Source of the DNA: Enterobacter sp. CC120223-11
GTDB taxonomy: Bacteria; Pseudomonadota; Gammaproteobacteria; Enterobacterales; Enterobacteriaceae
Direction of reading: 5' to 3'
Length of the DNA: 64,000 nucleotides
Assembly: GCF_900215375.1 (NCBI RefSeq)
Contig: NZ_OBEF01000003.1
Coordinates: 62,001-126,000, forward strand
Shown: positions 9,100 to 18,387 of the stretch, one piece after another
Position numbering within the stretch: position 1 is the first letter of the stretch
How the letters are laid out: each line of letters begins with the position of its first letter
The notes under the pieces: generated by a model
What the model was told of the DNA's origin: nothing
Database searches by the model: none
The model's input: only the letters and a program-made list of their open reading frames with translations
Position numbers and translations under genes: made by a program

Positions 9100-9882
9100 A
9101 TGAAGAAGACGGTTCTGGCTCTCTCTTTAATGCTTGGGATTAGCACTGCCTCCAGCGTATTTGCTGCGCTGCCGCAGACTGTTCGTATCGGTACAGATGC
9201 CACTTACGCCCCGTTCTCCTCTAAGGATGCGAAGGGGGACTTCGTAGGATTTGATATCGATTTGGGTAACGAAATGTGCAAACGCATGCAGGTGAAATGC
9301 ACCTGGGTTGGCAGCGATTTCGACTCCCTGATCCCGTCCCTGAAGGCGAAGAAAATTGACGCCATCATCTCCTCGCTTTCTATCACCGAAAAACGTCAGC
9401 AGGAAATCGGTTTCTCCGAGAAGCTCTATGCCGCTGACTCCCGACTGATCGCCGCTAAAGGCTCGCCGATTGTTCCGACCATCGAGTCGCTGAAAGGCAA
9501 GCACGTGGGCGTGCTGCAGGGCTCCATCCAGGAAACCTACGGCAACGACAAATGGCGTAGCCAGGGCGTTGACGTCGTGGCCTATCAGAACCAGGATCTG
9601 ATTTATTCTGACCTGGCTGCGGGCCGCCTGGATGCCGCATTCCAGGATGAAGTGGCTGCCAGCGAAGGCTTCCTCAAGCAGCCAGCAGGCAAGGACTTTG
9701 CCTTTGCGGGTCCATCCGTCAAAGACAAAAAATACTTTGGTGACGGCACCGGCGTTGGTCTGCGTAAAGACGATACCGAGCTGAAAGCGGCCTTCGACAA
9801 AGCATTCGATTCGCTGCGCAAAGATGGCACCTACGACAAGATGGCGAAGAAGTACTTCGACTTTAACGTCTACGGTGACTAA
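9100..9882 (+). CDS. argT: Lysine/arginine/ornithine-binding periplasmic protein
   Basis: 260 residues. A signal peptide (residues 1-22, ending SSVFA) is followed by a type II periplasmic amino-acid-binding fold starting [17 protein letters not shown]. It delivers lysine, arginine or ornithine to the HisQMP membrane complex. It is closely similar to HisJ downstream, so the pair arose by tandem duplication. The [17 protein letters not shown]-terminus is shared with HisJ. Upstream sites indicate NtrC/sigma-54 control. Confidence 0.95.
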   Translation: MKKTVLALSLMLGISTASSVFAALPQTVRIGTDATYAPFSSKDAKGDFVGFDIDLGNEMCKRMQVKCTWVGSDFDSLIPSLKAKKIDAIISSLSITEKRQQEIGFSEKLYAADSRLIAAKGSPIVPTIESLKGKHVGVLQGSIQETYGNDKWRSQGVDVVAYQNQDLIYSDLAAGRLDAAFQDEVAASEGFLKQPAGKDFAFAGPSVKDKKYFGDGTGVGLRKDDTELKAAFDKAFDSLRKDGTYDKMAKKYFDFNVYGD

Positions 9883-9891
9883 GACTGTCCT

Positions 9892-9911
9892 GGCCCGGGT
9901 AACCGGGCCTT
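9892..9911 (+). terminator. Hairpin between argT and hisJ
   Basis: GGCCCGG (9892-9898), a GTAA tetraloop and CCGGGCC (9903-9909) form a perfect strong hairpin 10 bases after the argT stop, followed by only two T. It may act as an attenuator or RNA stabiliser, letting argT be expressed more than the his transport genes. Confidence 0.6.
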
Positions 9912-9977
9912 GCGGGCTGAGCGGTTATCTATACATGTGCAGCATTACGCAATAATGCTTTTTTGTGGTGCGTTTTG

Positions 9978-9994
9978 TGCACCATAATGGTGCG
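9978..9994 (+). promoter_or_regulatory. NtrC-like site upstream of hisJ
   Basis: TGCACCATAATGGTGCG contains a perfect 15-base palindrome (GCACCA, TAA, TGGTGC) and matches the NtrC enhancer pattern closely. It lies 80 bases upstream of a sigma-54 promoter match in front of hisJ. Confidence 0.7.
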
Positions 9995-10073
9995 CTACTG
10001 CATAGTTAAGCATCTTTAATGCAAAAAAGTGCGTATTTGGCCCGATAACCTTTTGCCTTAACTGCCTGAATGG

Positions 10074-10089
10074 TGGCACGATAACCGCT
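10074..10089 (+). promoter_or_regulatory. Sigma-54 promoter of hisJ
   Basis: TGGCACGATAACCGCT has GG at 10075-10076 and GC at 10087-10088 with the required ten-base spacing and the full TGGCACG of the -24 element. It would start transcription about 35 bases before hisJ. Together with the NtrC-like palindrome it suggests that hisJQMP has a nitrogen-controlled promoter separate from that of argT. Confidence 0.65.
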
Positions 10090-10136
10090 CTGATACTTCT
10101 GATTACCCGTTAAATGACAGTCTGTTGAGGATAGTT

Positions 10137-10919
10137 ATGAAAAAACTGGCGTTGTCTCTTTCTCTTGCGTTGGCACTTTCCAGCGTTTCTGTGGCTTTTG
10201 CAGCCATTCCGCAGAAAATTCGTATCGGCACAGATCCGACTTATGCTCCCTTTGAATCCAAGAATGCGCAGGGTGAACTGGTGGGTTTTGATATCGATCT
10301 GGCCAAAGAGCTCTGTAAGCGGATTAATACACAATGTACCTTCGTTGAGAACCCGCTGGATGCACTGATCCCGTCGCTGCAGGCCAAGAAAATCGACGCC
10401 ATTATGTCCTCACTCTCCATTACGGAAAAACGTCAACAGCAGATTGCCTTCACGGACAAACTCTATGCCGCAGATTCTCGCCTGGTCGTGAAAAAGGGCA
10501 GTCCGGTAACCCCGGATCTGGCTACTCTGAAAGGTAAGCGCGTGGGCGTGCTTCAGGGCACCACTCAGGAAACCTATGGTAATGAGCACTGGGCGCCGAA
10601 AGGCATCGAAATCGTCTCCTATCAGGGCCAGGACAATATCTATTCTGACCTGACGGCCGGGCGTATCGATGCGGCATTCCAGGACGAAGTGGCGGCAAGC
10701 GAAGGGTTCCTCAAGCAGCCTGTCGGTAAAGATTATCAGTTTGGCGGCCCGTCCATTAAGGACGAAAAACTGTTCGGCGTCGGCACCGGTATGGGCCTGC
10801 GTAAAGACGATAACGAACTGCGTACTGCCCTGAACAAAGCCTTTGCCGAAATGCGCGCCGATGGCACCTACGACAAGCTGGCGAAGAAGTATTTCGACTT
10901 TAACGTATACGGCGAGTAA
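10137..10919 (+). CDS. hisJ: Histidine-binding periplasmic protein HisJ
   Basis: 260 residues with a signal peptide (1-22, MKKLALSL...SVAFA) and a mature domain starting [17 protein letters not shown]. It binds histidine in the periplasm and docks on HisQMP. The start at 10137 is preferred over an in-frame ATG at 10125 because it gives the conserved MKK signal-peptide start and has TGAGGA upstream. It is strongly similar to ArgT along its whole length. Confidence 0.96.
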   Translation: MKKLALSLSLALALSSVSVAFAAIPQKIRIGTDPTYAPFESKNAQGELVGFDIDLAKELCKRINTQCTFVENPLDALIPSLQAKKIDAIMSSLSITEKRQQQIAFTDKLYAADSRLVVKKGSPVTPDLATLKGKRVGVLQGTTQETYGNEHWAPKGIEIVSYQGQDNIYSDLTAGRIDAAFQDEVAASEGFLKQPVGKDYQFGGPSIKDEKLFGVGTGMGLRKDDNELRTALNKAFAEMRADGTYDKLAKKYFDFNVYGE

Positions 10920-10988
10920 TCGCCGTTTTCACCGACGGTTCCCGACGTTCCCGGGGCTGGCGGTGGTTTGACTGACAGGACAGGCTCA

Positions 10989-11675
10989 ATGCTGTACGGG
11001 TTTTCACTAGTCATATTACAGGGTGCGCTGGTCACCCTTGAGCTGGCCCTCAGTTCCGTCGTGCTGGCCGTGCTTATTGGCCTGGCAGGTGCGGCGGGCA
11101 AGCTCTCCGGCAATCGTGCGCTGGCGCTGCTTTTTGAAGCCTACACCACGTTGATTCGCGGCGTGCCGGATCTGGTACTGATGCTGCTTATCTTCTACGG
11201 CCTGCAAATTGCCCTCAACAGCATTACTGATGCATTGGGTCTGGCGCAGTTTGATATCGATCCGATGATTGCCGGTATCATTACCCTCGGCTTTATTTAC
11301 GGTGCCTACTTCACTGAAACCTTCCGCGGCGCATTCCTTGCTGTGCCTAAAGGCCATATCGAAGCGGCCACGGCCTTCGGCTTTACCTCCCGTCAGACGT
11401 TTGTGCGTATCCTGTTTCCGGCAATGATGCGTTTTGCGCTGCCGGGAATCGGCAACAACTGGCAGGTCATTCTGAAGGCGACGGCGCTAGTTTCGCTGCT
11501 TGGCCTGGAAGACGTGGTGAAAGCCACGCAGCTTGCCGGAAAAAGCACCTGGGAGCCGTTCTACTTCGCTATCGTCTGTGGCGTGATTTACCTGGTGTTC
11601 ACGACGGTTTCCAATGGGGTGCTGCTTCTGCTCGAGCGTCGTTATTCGGTGGGTGTGAAGAGGGCTGACCTGTGA
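10989..11675 (+). CDS. hisQ: Histidine/LAO ABC transporter permease HisQ
   Basis: 228 residues with about five membrane segments. The EAA loop (GHIEAATAFGFTSRQTFVRI) contacts the ATPase HisP. With HisM it forms the inner-membrane channel for histidine, lysine, arginine and ornithine. The start at 10989 (MLYGFS) matches the E. coli protein and follows AGGACAGG; an in-frame ATG at 10968 would add seven unlikely residues. Four bases overlap with hisM. Confidence 0.96.
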   Translation: MLYGFSLVILQGALVTLELALSSVVLAVLIGLAGAAGKLSGNRALALLFEAYTTLIRGVPDLVLMLLIFYGLQIALNSITDALGLAQFDIDPMIAGIITLGFIYGAYFTETFRGAFLAVPKGHIEAATAFGFTSRQTFVRILFPAMMRFALPGIGNNWQVILKATALVSLLGLEDVVKATQLAGKSTWEPFYFAIVCGVIYLVFTTVSNGVLLLLERRYSVGVKRADL

Positions 11676-12388
11676 TCGAGATTATTCAGGAGTACTGGAA
11701 GTCCCTGCTGTGGACGGACGGCTACCGTTTTACCGGCGTGGCGATTACCCTGTGGTTACTGATTTCCTCCGTGGTGATGGGCGGTATTCTGGCGGTGTTT
11801 CTGGCGATCGGCCGCGTCTCCAGCAATAAATATATTCAGTTCCCAATCTGGTTGTTTACCTACATTTTCCGCGGCACGCCGCTGTACGTTCAGCTGCTGG
11901 TGTTCTATTCAGGCATGTACACGCTTGAAATTGTTAAAGGTACTGAATTGCTGAATGCGTTTTTCCGCAGCGGCCTGAACTGTACCGTGCTTGCACTGAC
12001 GCTGAATACCTGTGCGTACACCACGGAGATTTTTGCCGGGGCTATCCGCTCGGTGCCAGCGGGTGAGATTGAAGCGGCCCGCGCCTATGGTTTTTCCGGC
12101 GTGAAGCTTTACCGCTGCATTATTCTGCCTTCGGCGCTGCGTATTGCGCTCCCGGCCTACAGCAACGAAGTGATTTTAATGCTCCATTCCACGGCGCTGG
12201 CCTTTACTGCGACCGTGCCGGATCTGCTTAAAATTGCCCGTGATATTAACTCCGCAACTTACCAGCCGTTCACCGCGTTTGGCATTGCGGCAGTGCTGTA
12301 TCTGATCATCTCTTATGTGCTGATTAGCCTGTTCCGCAAGGCGGAAAAACGCTGGCTGCAACATGTGAACCCCTCTTCGACACACTGA
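11672..12388 (+). CDS. hisM: Histidine/LAO ABC transporter permease HisM
   Basis: 238 residues with about five membrane segments and the EAA loop [20 protein letters not shown]. It is the second permease subunit, paired with HisQ. The start is GTG at 11672, overlapping the hisQ stop by four bases, so translation is coupled. hisP follows after seven bases. Confidence 0.96.
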   Translation: MIEIIQEYWKSLLWTDGYRFTGVAITLWLLISSVVMGGILAVFLAIGRVSSNKYIQFPIWLFTYIFRGTPLYVQLLVFYSGMYTLEIVKGTELLNAFFRSGLNCTVLALTLNTCAYTTEIFAGAIRSVPAGEIEAARAYGFSGVKLYRCIILPSALRIALPAYSNEVILMLHSTALAFTATVPDLLKIARDINSATYQPFTAFGIAAVLYLIISYVLISLFRKAEKRWLQHVNPSSTH

Positions 12389-12395
12389 GAACATC

Positions 12396-13169
12396 ATGCC
12401 TGACAATAAATTAAACGTTATCGATCTGCACAAACGCTACGGCGAACATGAAGTGCTGAAAGGGGTATCACTGCAGGCCAATGCGGGCGATGTGATCAGT
12501 ATTATTGGCTCGTCCGGCTCGGGAAAAAGTACCTTCCTGCGCTGCATTAACTTCCTTGAAAAACCGAGTGAAGGCAACATTGTGGTCAGTGGACAGACAA
12601 TTGGCCTGGTGCGCGACAAAGACGGTCAGCTGAAAGTGGCGGATAAAAATCAGCTTCGTCTGCTGCGAACCCGATTAACGATGGTGTTCCAGCACTTCAA
12701 CCTGTGGAGCCACATGACGGTGCTGGAAAACGTCATGGAGGCGCCGATTCAGGTGCTGGGCCTCAGCAAACAGGAAGCGCGCGAGCGGGCGGTGAAATAT
12801 CTGGCAAAAGTCGGTATTGATGAGCGTCAGCAGATTAAATACCCGGTACATCTCTCCGGCGGGCAACAGCAGCGTGTCTCTATTGCGCGTGCATTAGCCA
12901 TGGAGCCAGAAGTGCTGCTGTTCGATGAGCCAACCTCTGCGCTCGACCCTGAACTGGTGGGAGAAGTACTGCGCATTATGCAGAAACTGGCCGAAGAGGG
13001 GAAAACCATGGTGGTGGTGACGCACGAGATGGGCTTTGCCCGCGATGTCTCCTCCCACGTGATTTTCCTGCATCAGGGACGTATCGAAGAAGAGGGCCAT
13101 CCTGATGAGGTATTCGGGAACCCGAAAAGTGCCCGTTTACAGCAGTTCCTCAAAGGCTCGCTAAAGTAA
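12396..13169 (+). CDS. hisP: Histidine/LAO ABC transporter ATP-binding protein HisP
   Basis: 257 residues. Walker [10 protein letters not shown] (39-47), the ABC signature LSGGQ (153-157) and Walker B LLFDEP (174-179) are intact, and the H-loop His is in [10 protein letters not shown] dimer of HisP powers transport through HisQM. It is the last gene of the argT-hisJQMP cluster; a hairpin follows the stop. Confidence 0.97.
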   Translation: MPDNKLNVIDLHKRYGEHEVLKGVSLQANAGDVISIIGSSGSGKSTFLRCINFLEKPSEGNIVVSGQTIGLVRDKDGQLKVADKNQLRLLRTRLTMVFQHFNLWSHMTVLENVMEAPIQVLGLSKQEARERAVKYLAKVGIDERQQIKYPVHLSGGQQQRVSIARALAMEPEVLLFDEPTSALDPELVGEVLRIMQKLAEEGKTMVVVTHEMGFARDVSSHVIFLHQGRIEEEGHPDEVFGNPKSARLQQFLKGSLK

Positions 13170-13176
13170 GCTTTTC

Positions 13177-13197
13177 CCCCTCGTCTCTGGCGAGGGG
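13177..13197 (+). terminator. Hairpin after hisP
   Basis: CCCCTCG (13177-13183) and CGAGGGG (13191-13197) form a seven-base stem eight bases after the hisP stop. Only a short ATTT follows, so termination may be partial. Confidence 0.5.
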
Positions 13198-13230
13198 CTC
13201 ATTTCTCCAGCCTGTATTCCAGCCGTCATA

Positions 13231-13407
13231 TCACACGCCGTCTATCTCAAACGCTTTTTCCACAATCTGTTCCCGCACAAACCCGAGCTTTTCCAGCTGC
13301 TTTACCGAGCCCGCGTTCCCTGCCAGCGCCCAGGTGTTAATGGCGTGCAGATCCAGCGAAGTAAAACCATGCCTGCAAACGGCACTGACGGCCTCCTGGC
13401 TCCGGAA
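13231..13407 (-). pseudogene. 3' remnant of a GNAT acetyltransferase
   Basis: Read on the minus strand this stretch encodes about 58 residues without a start codon, ending at TGA (13231-13233). Visible motifs are HGFTSLDLHAINTWALAGNA and LEKLGFVREQIVEKAFEI. This is the usual C-terminal acetyl-CoA-binding and last-strand region of RimJ/RimL-type N-acetyltransferases (compare N-x-A-S-x-x-x-L-E-K-L-G-F). The N-terminal part is missing. It continues in frame directly after the TAA of the neighbouring DNA-binding gene, so the breakpoint lies at that junction. Confidence 0.75.
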
Positions 13408-13965
13408 TTATTGCGCGATGAGGGTGCTATTTTGCTCAAGCTGATGCAGATAGTGCATCACCTCGTTTTTTTCGAGCGAAGAGCGAAGCTGTAAGGCCAG
13501 GTTCATGCTGTCAAGGATGTGCGCATTAGCAATCAACGGGGACCCGGCCGCTATGCGACCCTCGCTTGCCAACCAGTCCACAACGGTGCGCCACTGCCAG
13601 AGCGGGGAGTTCCCTTTTACACGCTGCACCGGGCCTGGAAACTGACGTGAACCCCTGGCGCCATCTTTAAGCAGAGCAATAGCCTGGCGGGTGAGGCCCG
13701 TCAATTCAGCGATATCGCTGAGCCCGACGAGGGTGGAGTCGACGGATTCCACCCGGGCATTCAGCCCGGCGGATTCAACATCATGAATGGCTGACAGCAC
13801 CGCCTGGGTGAGGTTTTCGCTTTCGCGATCGAACTCAAGATAGACAGCGGTGCCGTAAAAACAGACCAGCGCATCGTCACAGCCGGCGGTAAACAGCGCC
13901 TCTTCAAGGCCCGTGGTGTCTGAGGTAACGCCTGAGAGCGTCAGGGTAAAGTTATAGAGTGGCAT
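13408..13965 (-). CDS. DNA-binding partner of the HicA-like protein, putative antitoxin/regulator
   Basis: 185 residues, no named homologue I can assign. Residues 1-75 form an alpha/beta region (YNFTLTLSGV, GTAVYLEFDRE, AVLSAIHDVESAGL). Residues 80-135 look like a MerR/AlpA-type helix-turn-helix (LSDIAELTGLTRQAIALLKDG, then a basic turn and PLWQWRTVVDWL). AAGGAG precedes the start. It lies ten bases after the stop of the small HicA-like gene, so both are one operon. By analogy with toxin-antitoxin pairs it could neutralise the partner and repress the shared promoter; this is inference. Confidence 0.65.
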   Translation of the reverse strand: MPLYNFTLTLSGVTSDTTGLEEALFTAGCDDALVCFYGTAVYLEFDRESENLTQAVLSAIHDVESAGLNARVESVDSTLVGLSDIAELTGLTRQAIALLKDGARGSRQFPGPVQRVKGNSPLWQWRTVVDWLASEGRIAAGSPLIANAHILDSMNLALQLRSSLEKNEVMHYLHQLEQNSTLIAQ

Positions 13966-13975
13966 CGGTGACTCC

Positions 13976-14227
13976 TTAGGGTTCTTCTGGCGAGCAGGGC
14001 TTGCCCGGAAAACAGCTGTCGACCTTTCTGATTATCTGTCTGGCATGATTCTGCGGGCTACCGGGTGTGGACCAGACGCTCATCATATGAAGGCGATGTT
14101 CCGGAATGCCGCATTTCAACCGGCCATAGCAGTGTGCGCTGTGACCACCCGGGACAAAAATCCAGCCTTTAGACACGGCATAGCGAATGGCCGCCCGAAT
14201 GTGTTTGTCAGGATGTTCCTTCATCAT
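13976..14227 (-). CDS. HicA-like small protein, putative mRNA interferase toxin
   Basis: 83 residues. The pattern of a basic helix (DKHIRAAIRYAVSKGW), a strand, then GGHSAH with His29, then a Gly/Arg strand and a C-terminal helix (NHARQIIRKVDSC) resembles the double-stranded-RNA-binding-like HicA fold, in which the His is catalytic. Assignment is by pattern, not by search. ATG codons occur at 14227 and 14224; either could start. It is the first gene of a two-gene operon with its own promoter and is flanked by a gene remnant, so it was probably acquired. Confidence 0.6.
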   Translation of the reverse strand: MMKEHPDKHIRAAIRYAVSKGWIFVPGGHSAHCYGRLKCGIPEHRLHMMSVWSTPGSPQNHARQIIRKVDSCFPGKPCSPEEP

Positions 14228-14241
14228 TTTGATTCCCGTGC

Positions 14242-14304
14242 AGTATGAATCGATTGTTGACGGGTGTCAACGGTTGGTTTTTGCGCAAGTCAACCTTGCG
14301 CAAG
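14242..14304 (-). promoter_or_regulatory. Promoter and candidate operators of the HicA-like operon
   Basis: On the minus strand TTGACA (14265-14270) and CATACT (14242-14247) are separated by 17 bases, a good sigma-70 match. The -35 element is inside the palindrome GTTGAC-GGGT-GTCAAC (14256-14271, plus strand). Just upstream two copies of TTGCGCAAG (14281-14289 and 14296-14304), each containing the palindrome TTGCGCAA, are spaced 15 bases apart. This is the arrangement expected of an autoregulated toxin-antitoxin-like promoter. Confidence 0.6.
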
Positions 14305-14444
14305 CAGAGAGATTACGCATTTAAGAGGGGAATCGGACCGGTGAGCGGGGCAAAAAGGGAGGAGAATTAGTGGATTGCGAGCAGCGTTCCAGCACGAATG
14401 AAACGGTTGCACTGGAACATTGCTCAAAGAGGGCGTGAGGAAAT

Positions 14445-15338
14445 TCAGGCAAGCACGTCGGCCAGCGCTTCCTCCAGGTCATACCAGCGGAAGGCAAACC
14501 CCGAATCCTCAAGGCGTTTAGGCAGCGCTCGCTGACCACCCAGCACCAGAATGGAGGACTCACCCATCAGCAGCCTCACCGCCGTGGCCGGAGCTCGAAG
14601 CACGGCCGGACGATGCAGGGCGTGTCCGAGCGCGTGAGCAAACTGTTCGTTACGAACCGGATAAGGGGAAACCAGATTGAACGGGCCGCGCAAATCGTTA
14701 TCCAGCAACCAGAGAATGCCGTTCACCATATCGTCGATGTGAATCCACGCCAGATATTGCCGGCCGTTACCTATTGGACCCCCGAGACCCAGTTTAAACG
14801 GCGGCACCATTTTGCCGAGAATGCCGCCCTTGGGTGCTAACACTACGCCAGTGCGTAAAAGGCAAACGCGGGTGGTTTCACTCTGCGCACCACAGGCGAT
14901 TTGCTCCCAGCGGGCGCAGAGTTTGTGGGTAAATTCGTTATGCGGGGGCTCTTCTTCGGTGACGACCACTTCGCCGAGATCGCCGTAGTAACCCGCAGCA
15001 GAACCGGATATCAGGACCGCGGGGGGCGGGGTGCTGGCGGCAAACAGATCCACCAGTTTCTGGGTGATTTGCCAGCGGCTGTTGCACAAGCGCTGCTTTT
15101 GTTCTTCAGTCCAGCGTTTATCGGCAATAGGTTCGCCCGCAAGATTGATTACCGCATCAATACCTTCCAGATTGCTGCGCTCGTTGAGTCCTTTCCAAAG
15201 CTCAACTCGCGCATCAAGATGCCGACGGGCTTTATCAGGGCTGCGGGTGACAACGGTAACGCTATGCCCGAGCTCAAGCAGGCGTGGGATCAAATGACGG
15301 CCTATCAGGCCAGTACCGCCGGTAATCAGGATCTTCAT
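14445..15338 (-). CDS. yfcH: Epimerase family protein YfcH
   Basis: 297 residues, same length as E. coli YfcH. N-terminal Rossmann motif [10 protein letters not shown] (residues 7-16) and a C-terminal DUF1731 region ([15 protein letters not shown]). It is an atypical short-chain dehydrogenase/reductase-type NAD(P)-dependent sugar-nucleotide epimerase relative; the substrate is unknown. It lies 18 bases after folX on the same strand, so the two are probably co-transcribed. Confidence 0.92.
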   Translation of the reverse strand: MKILITGGTGLIGRHLIPRLLELGHSVTVVTRSPDKARRHLDARVELWKGLNERSNLEGIDAVINLAGEPIADKRWTEEQKQRLCNSRWQITQKLVDLFAASTPPPAVLISGSAAGYYGDLGEVVVTEEEPPHNEFTHKLCARWEQIACGAQSETTRVCLLRTGVVLAPKGGILGKMVPPFKLGLGGPIGNGRQYLAWIHIDDMVNGILWLLDNDLRGPFNLVSPYPVRNEQFAHALGHALHRPAVLRAPATAVRLLMGESSILVLGGQRALPKRLEDSGFAFRWYDLEEALADVLA

Positions 15339-15356
15339 GCAACCTCCCGGTTGCGC

Positions 15357-15719
15357 TTAGCGTCGCCAGCTCATGGTCATGGAGACTGAATCGGCATATC
15401 GCAGCGCGTGAAGTTTGTCGATTTCCACTTCAGCATAAGTGACCCAGTGATGTTCGCATGCGATATTGAGCACATCCTGAGTTAATTTTTCCAGTAAAGA
15501 GAATCGGTTATTTTCGACATGGGCGATGATGCGTTTGGTAATTGTACGGTAATTCAGCGCATCGTTTATGTCTTCACTTTCCCTCGCGTGGTCCGCCGGG
15601 TAGTGGATGACCACGTTGATGAGGATATCCTGACGGTTGGCTATCTCTTCTTCTTTAATACCAATAAAGGTACGCAGGCGCAGGTTCTTGATACGAATGA
15701 TGGCGTCTGGCTGGGACAT
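15357..15719 (-). CDS. folX: Dihydroneopterin triphosphate 2'-epimerase FolX
   Basis: 120 residues. Converts 7,8-dihydroneopterin triphosphate to the monapterin form. It belongs to the FolB/FolX tunnelling fold; the conserved Glu and Lys are in [20 protein letters not shown]. The start at 15719 ([12 protein letters not shown]) matches the E. coli protein and follows a GGAGGAAA-type site on the minus strand; longer in-frame starts up to 15938 run into yfcG. Confidence 0.95.
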   Translation of the reverse strand: MSQPDAIIRIKNLRLRTFIGIKEEEIANRQDILINVVIHYPADHARESEDINDALNYRTITKRIIAHVENNRFSLLEKLTQDVLNIACEHHWVTYAEVEIDKLHALRYADSVSMTMSWRR

Positions 15720-15768
15720 TGCAGGTTTCCTCCTTGTTGTTATTCCAGTCATAATACACAAAGTCCTG

Positions 15769-16398
15769 TTATTTCGCGTGAATCTTCTGCATCGCCCGAT
15801 CGGTCGCCGGGCGCTGGCGAATACGCTCAAACCAGTTATTGACCGCCGGGAAGTTTTGCAGGTCGATACGCTGGCGCTGATGGGCGTTGATCCAGGGCCA
15901 GCAGGCGATATCCGCGATGCTGTAATGCTCGCCGCCAAGCCATGGACTGTTTTCCAGACGTTTGTTCAGCACGTTATAAAGACGCTGGGTTTCAACCTGA
16001 TAACGCTCAATGGCATAAGGGACAGGCTGAGGGGCAAAATGGTTAAAATGATGATTCTGCCCAAGCATTGGCCCCAGACCCGCGACCTGCCAGAAAAGCC
16101 ACTGCAGCGTTTTATGCCTTTCCCGTAGTTCTCCGCTTAGCAATTTTCCTGATTTTTCCGCCAGGTAGAGAAGGATTTCGCCTGATTCAAACAGGCTCAG
16201 CGGGGCACCGCCATCCGCAGGGACGTGGTCGACAATGGCCGGGATTTTATTGTTTGGGGAAAGCGAGAGAAACTCCGGGCGAAACTGGTCACCTTTGCTG
16301 ATATCAACGCGAATGAGGCGGTACGCGAGCTGAGCTTCTTCCAGAAAAAGCGTAATTTTGTGGCCGTTTGGGGTAGGGGCGTAATAGAGGTCAATCAT
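15769..16398 (-). CDS. yfcG: Glutathione S-transferase-like disulfide-bond oxidoreductase YfcG
   Basis: 209 residues. A Nu-class GST homologue that reduces disulfides with glutathione in E. coli. N-terminal thioredoxin-like domain [14 protein letters not shown] with Asn11 at the active site, [10 protein letters not shown] with the cis-Pro, and [13 protein letters not shown]. The C-terminal helical domain has the [10 protein letters not shown] motif. The start at 16398 is chosen because the sequence upstream is not conserved. It is divergent from yfcF. Confidence 0.93.
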   Translation of the reverse strand: MIDLYYAPTPNGHKITLFLEEAQLAYRLIRVDISKGDQFRPEFLSLSPNNKIPAIVDHVPADGGAPLSLFESGEILLYLAEKSGKLLSGELRERHKTLQWLFWQVAGLGPMLGQNHHFNHFAPQPVPYAIERYQVETQRLYNVLNKRLENSPWLGGEHYSIADIACWPWINAHQRQRIDLQNFPAVNNWFERIRQRPATDRAMQKIHAK

Positions 16399-16506
16399 TT
16401 TAGCTCCCGAATCTGGGTTATTTTTGTGACTTCTGGAGTATAGGTGGTTAAGACAATTGTGTGAGTTTTCATCAAGTGACAGCTTTGCACAGACGCGATA
16501 TGTTGA

Positions 16507-17181
<675 letters not shown>

Positions 17182-17234
17182 ACAGCGCAGGATAATCCGT
17201 TATGATAGTGCGGTTTTTTGTGGAGGAATTATTG

Positions 17235-17786
17235 ATGAAACTGATGTTTGCGTCAGACATTCACGGCTCCTTGCCCGCCGCTGAACGCGTACTCTCACTG
17301 TTTGCCCAAAGCGGTGCGCGCTATCTGATTATCCTGGGCGATGTGCTGAATCACGGCCCGCGTAATCCGTTGCCAGAGGGCTATGCCCCCGCAGAGGTGG
17401 CAGAACGTTTAAATACGGTGGCGGATAAAATCATTGCCGTGCGCGGGAACTGCGACAGCGAAGTGGACCAGATGCTGCTGCGCTTCCCTATCACCGCGCC
17501 GTGGCAGCAGGTGGTGACCACAGACCAGCGCCTGTTTCTGACCCACGGTCATCTGTTTGGCCCGGATAATCTGCCTGCTTTGTCCGCTGGCGATGTGCTG
17601 GTTTACGGTCATACTCATATTCCGGTTGCTGAGCGTAAGGGGGAACTCTTCCACTTCAACCCGGGTTCAGTCAGTATCCCCAAAGGCGGCTACAGCGCCA
17701 GCTATGGCATGATGGAGAGCAATAAACTGCGTGTTTTAGCACTCAATGATCATCACGTTATTGCAGAGGTAGCAATTAATCCGTAA
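17235..17786 (+). CDS. yfcE: Phosphodiesterase YfcE
   Basis: 183 residues. A metallophosphoesterase; E. coli YfcE hydrolyses artificial phosphodiesters with Mn2+. Metal-binding motifs are in order: DIHGS (8-12), GDVLNHG, RGNCD, THGH and GHTH. The ATG at 17235 is preferred for spacing to GGAGGA (17222-17227); TTG at 17232 would add one Met, as in the E. coli annotation. Confidence 0.93.
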   Translation: MKLMFASDIHGSLPAAERVLSLFAQSGARYLIILGDVLNHGPRNPLPEGYAPAEVAERLNTVADKIIAVRGNCDSEVDQMLLRFPITAPWQQVVTTDQRLFLTHGHLFGPDNLPALSAGDVLVYGHTHIPVAERKGELFHFNPGSVSIPKGGYSASYGMMESNKLRVLALNDHHVIAEVAINP

Positions 17787-17841
17787 TTTACCCGACAACC
17801 GTAAACGCGCCGCAAGAGCGCTATAAAGAGAAGGTTTCCTG

Positions 17842-18384
17842 ATGGTGGAGCAGAATTTGGCAAGCACAGAATGGGTGGACATCGTTAACGAAGACAATGA
17901 GGTTATTGCCCAGGCAAGCCGCGAGCAAATGCGGGCCCAGTGCCTGCGTCATCGTGCGACCTACATTGTGGTTCATGACGGAATGGGAAAAATTCTGGTG
18001 CAGCGCCGCACTGAAACCAAAGATTTCATGCCAGGGATGCTCGATGCGACTGCCGGCGGAGTTGTACAGGCTGATGAACAGCTGCTGGATTCTGCCCGTC
18101 GTGAAGCAGAAGAAGAGCTGGGCATTGCCGGTGTGCCCTTTGCCGATCACGGTCAATTTTACTTCGAAGACAAGCATTGCCGCGTGTGGGGCAGCCTTTT
18201 CAGCTGCGTGTCCCATGGCCCGTTTGCCCTGCAGGAAGAAGAAGTGAGTGAAGTCTGCTGGCTGACGCCGGAAGAAATTACCGCACGCTGTGACGAATTT
18301 ACCGCAGATTCCCTGAAGGCGCTGGCGCTGTGGATGAGCCGCAATGCGAACAATGAAATTCAGAAAGAAGAAGAGGCTGAATAA
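17842..18384 (+). CDS. yfcD: Nudix hydrolase YfcD
   Basis: 180 residues, same length as E. coli YfcD. The complete Nudix box lies at residues 73-95 (G...E...REAEEELGI). The protein resembles isopentenyl-diphosphate isomerase-type Nudix proteins in its N-terminal [17 protein letters not shown] stretch, but its substrate is unknown. It converges with the LacI-family regulator, with only three bases between the stops. Confidence 0.92.
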   Translation: MVEQNLASTEWVDIVNEDNEVIAQASREQMRAQCLRHRATYIVVHDGMGKILVQRRTETKDFMPGMLDATAGGVVQADEQLLDSARREAEEELGIAGVPFADHGQFYFEDKHCRVWGSLFSCVSHGPFALQEEEVSEVCWLTPEEITARCDEFTADSLKALALWMSRNANNEIQKEEEAE

Positions 18385-18387
18385 CCT

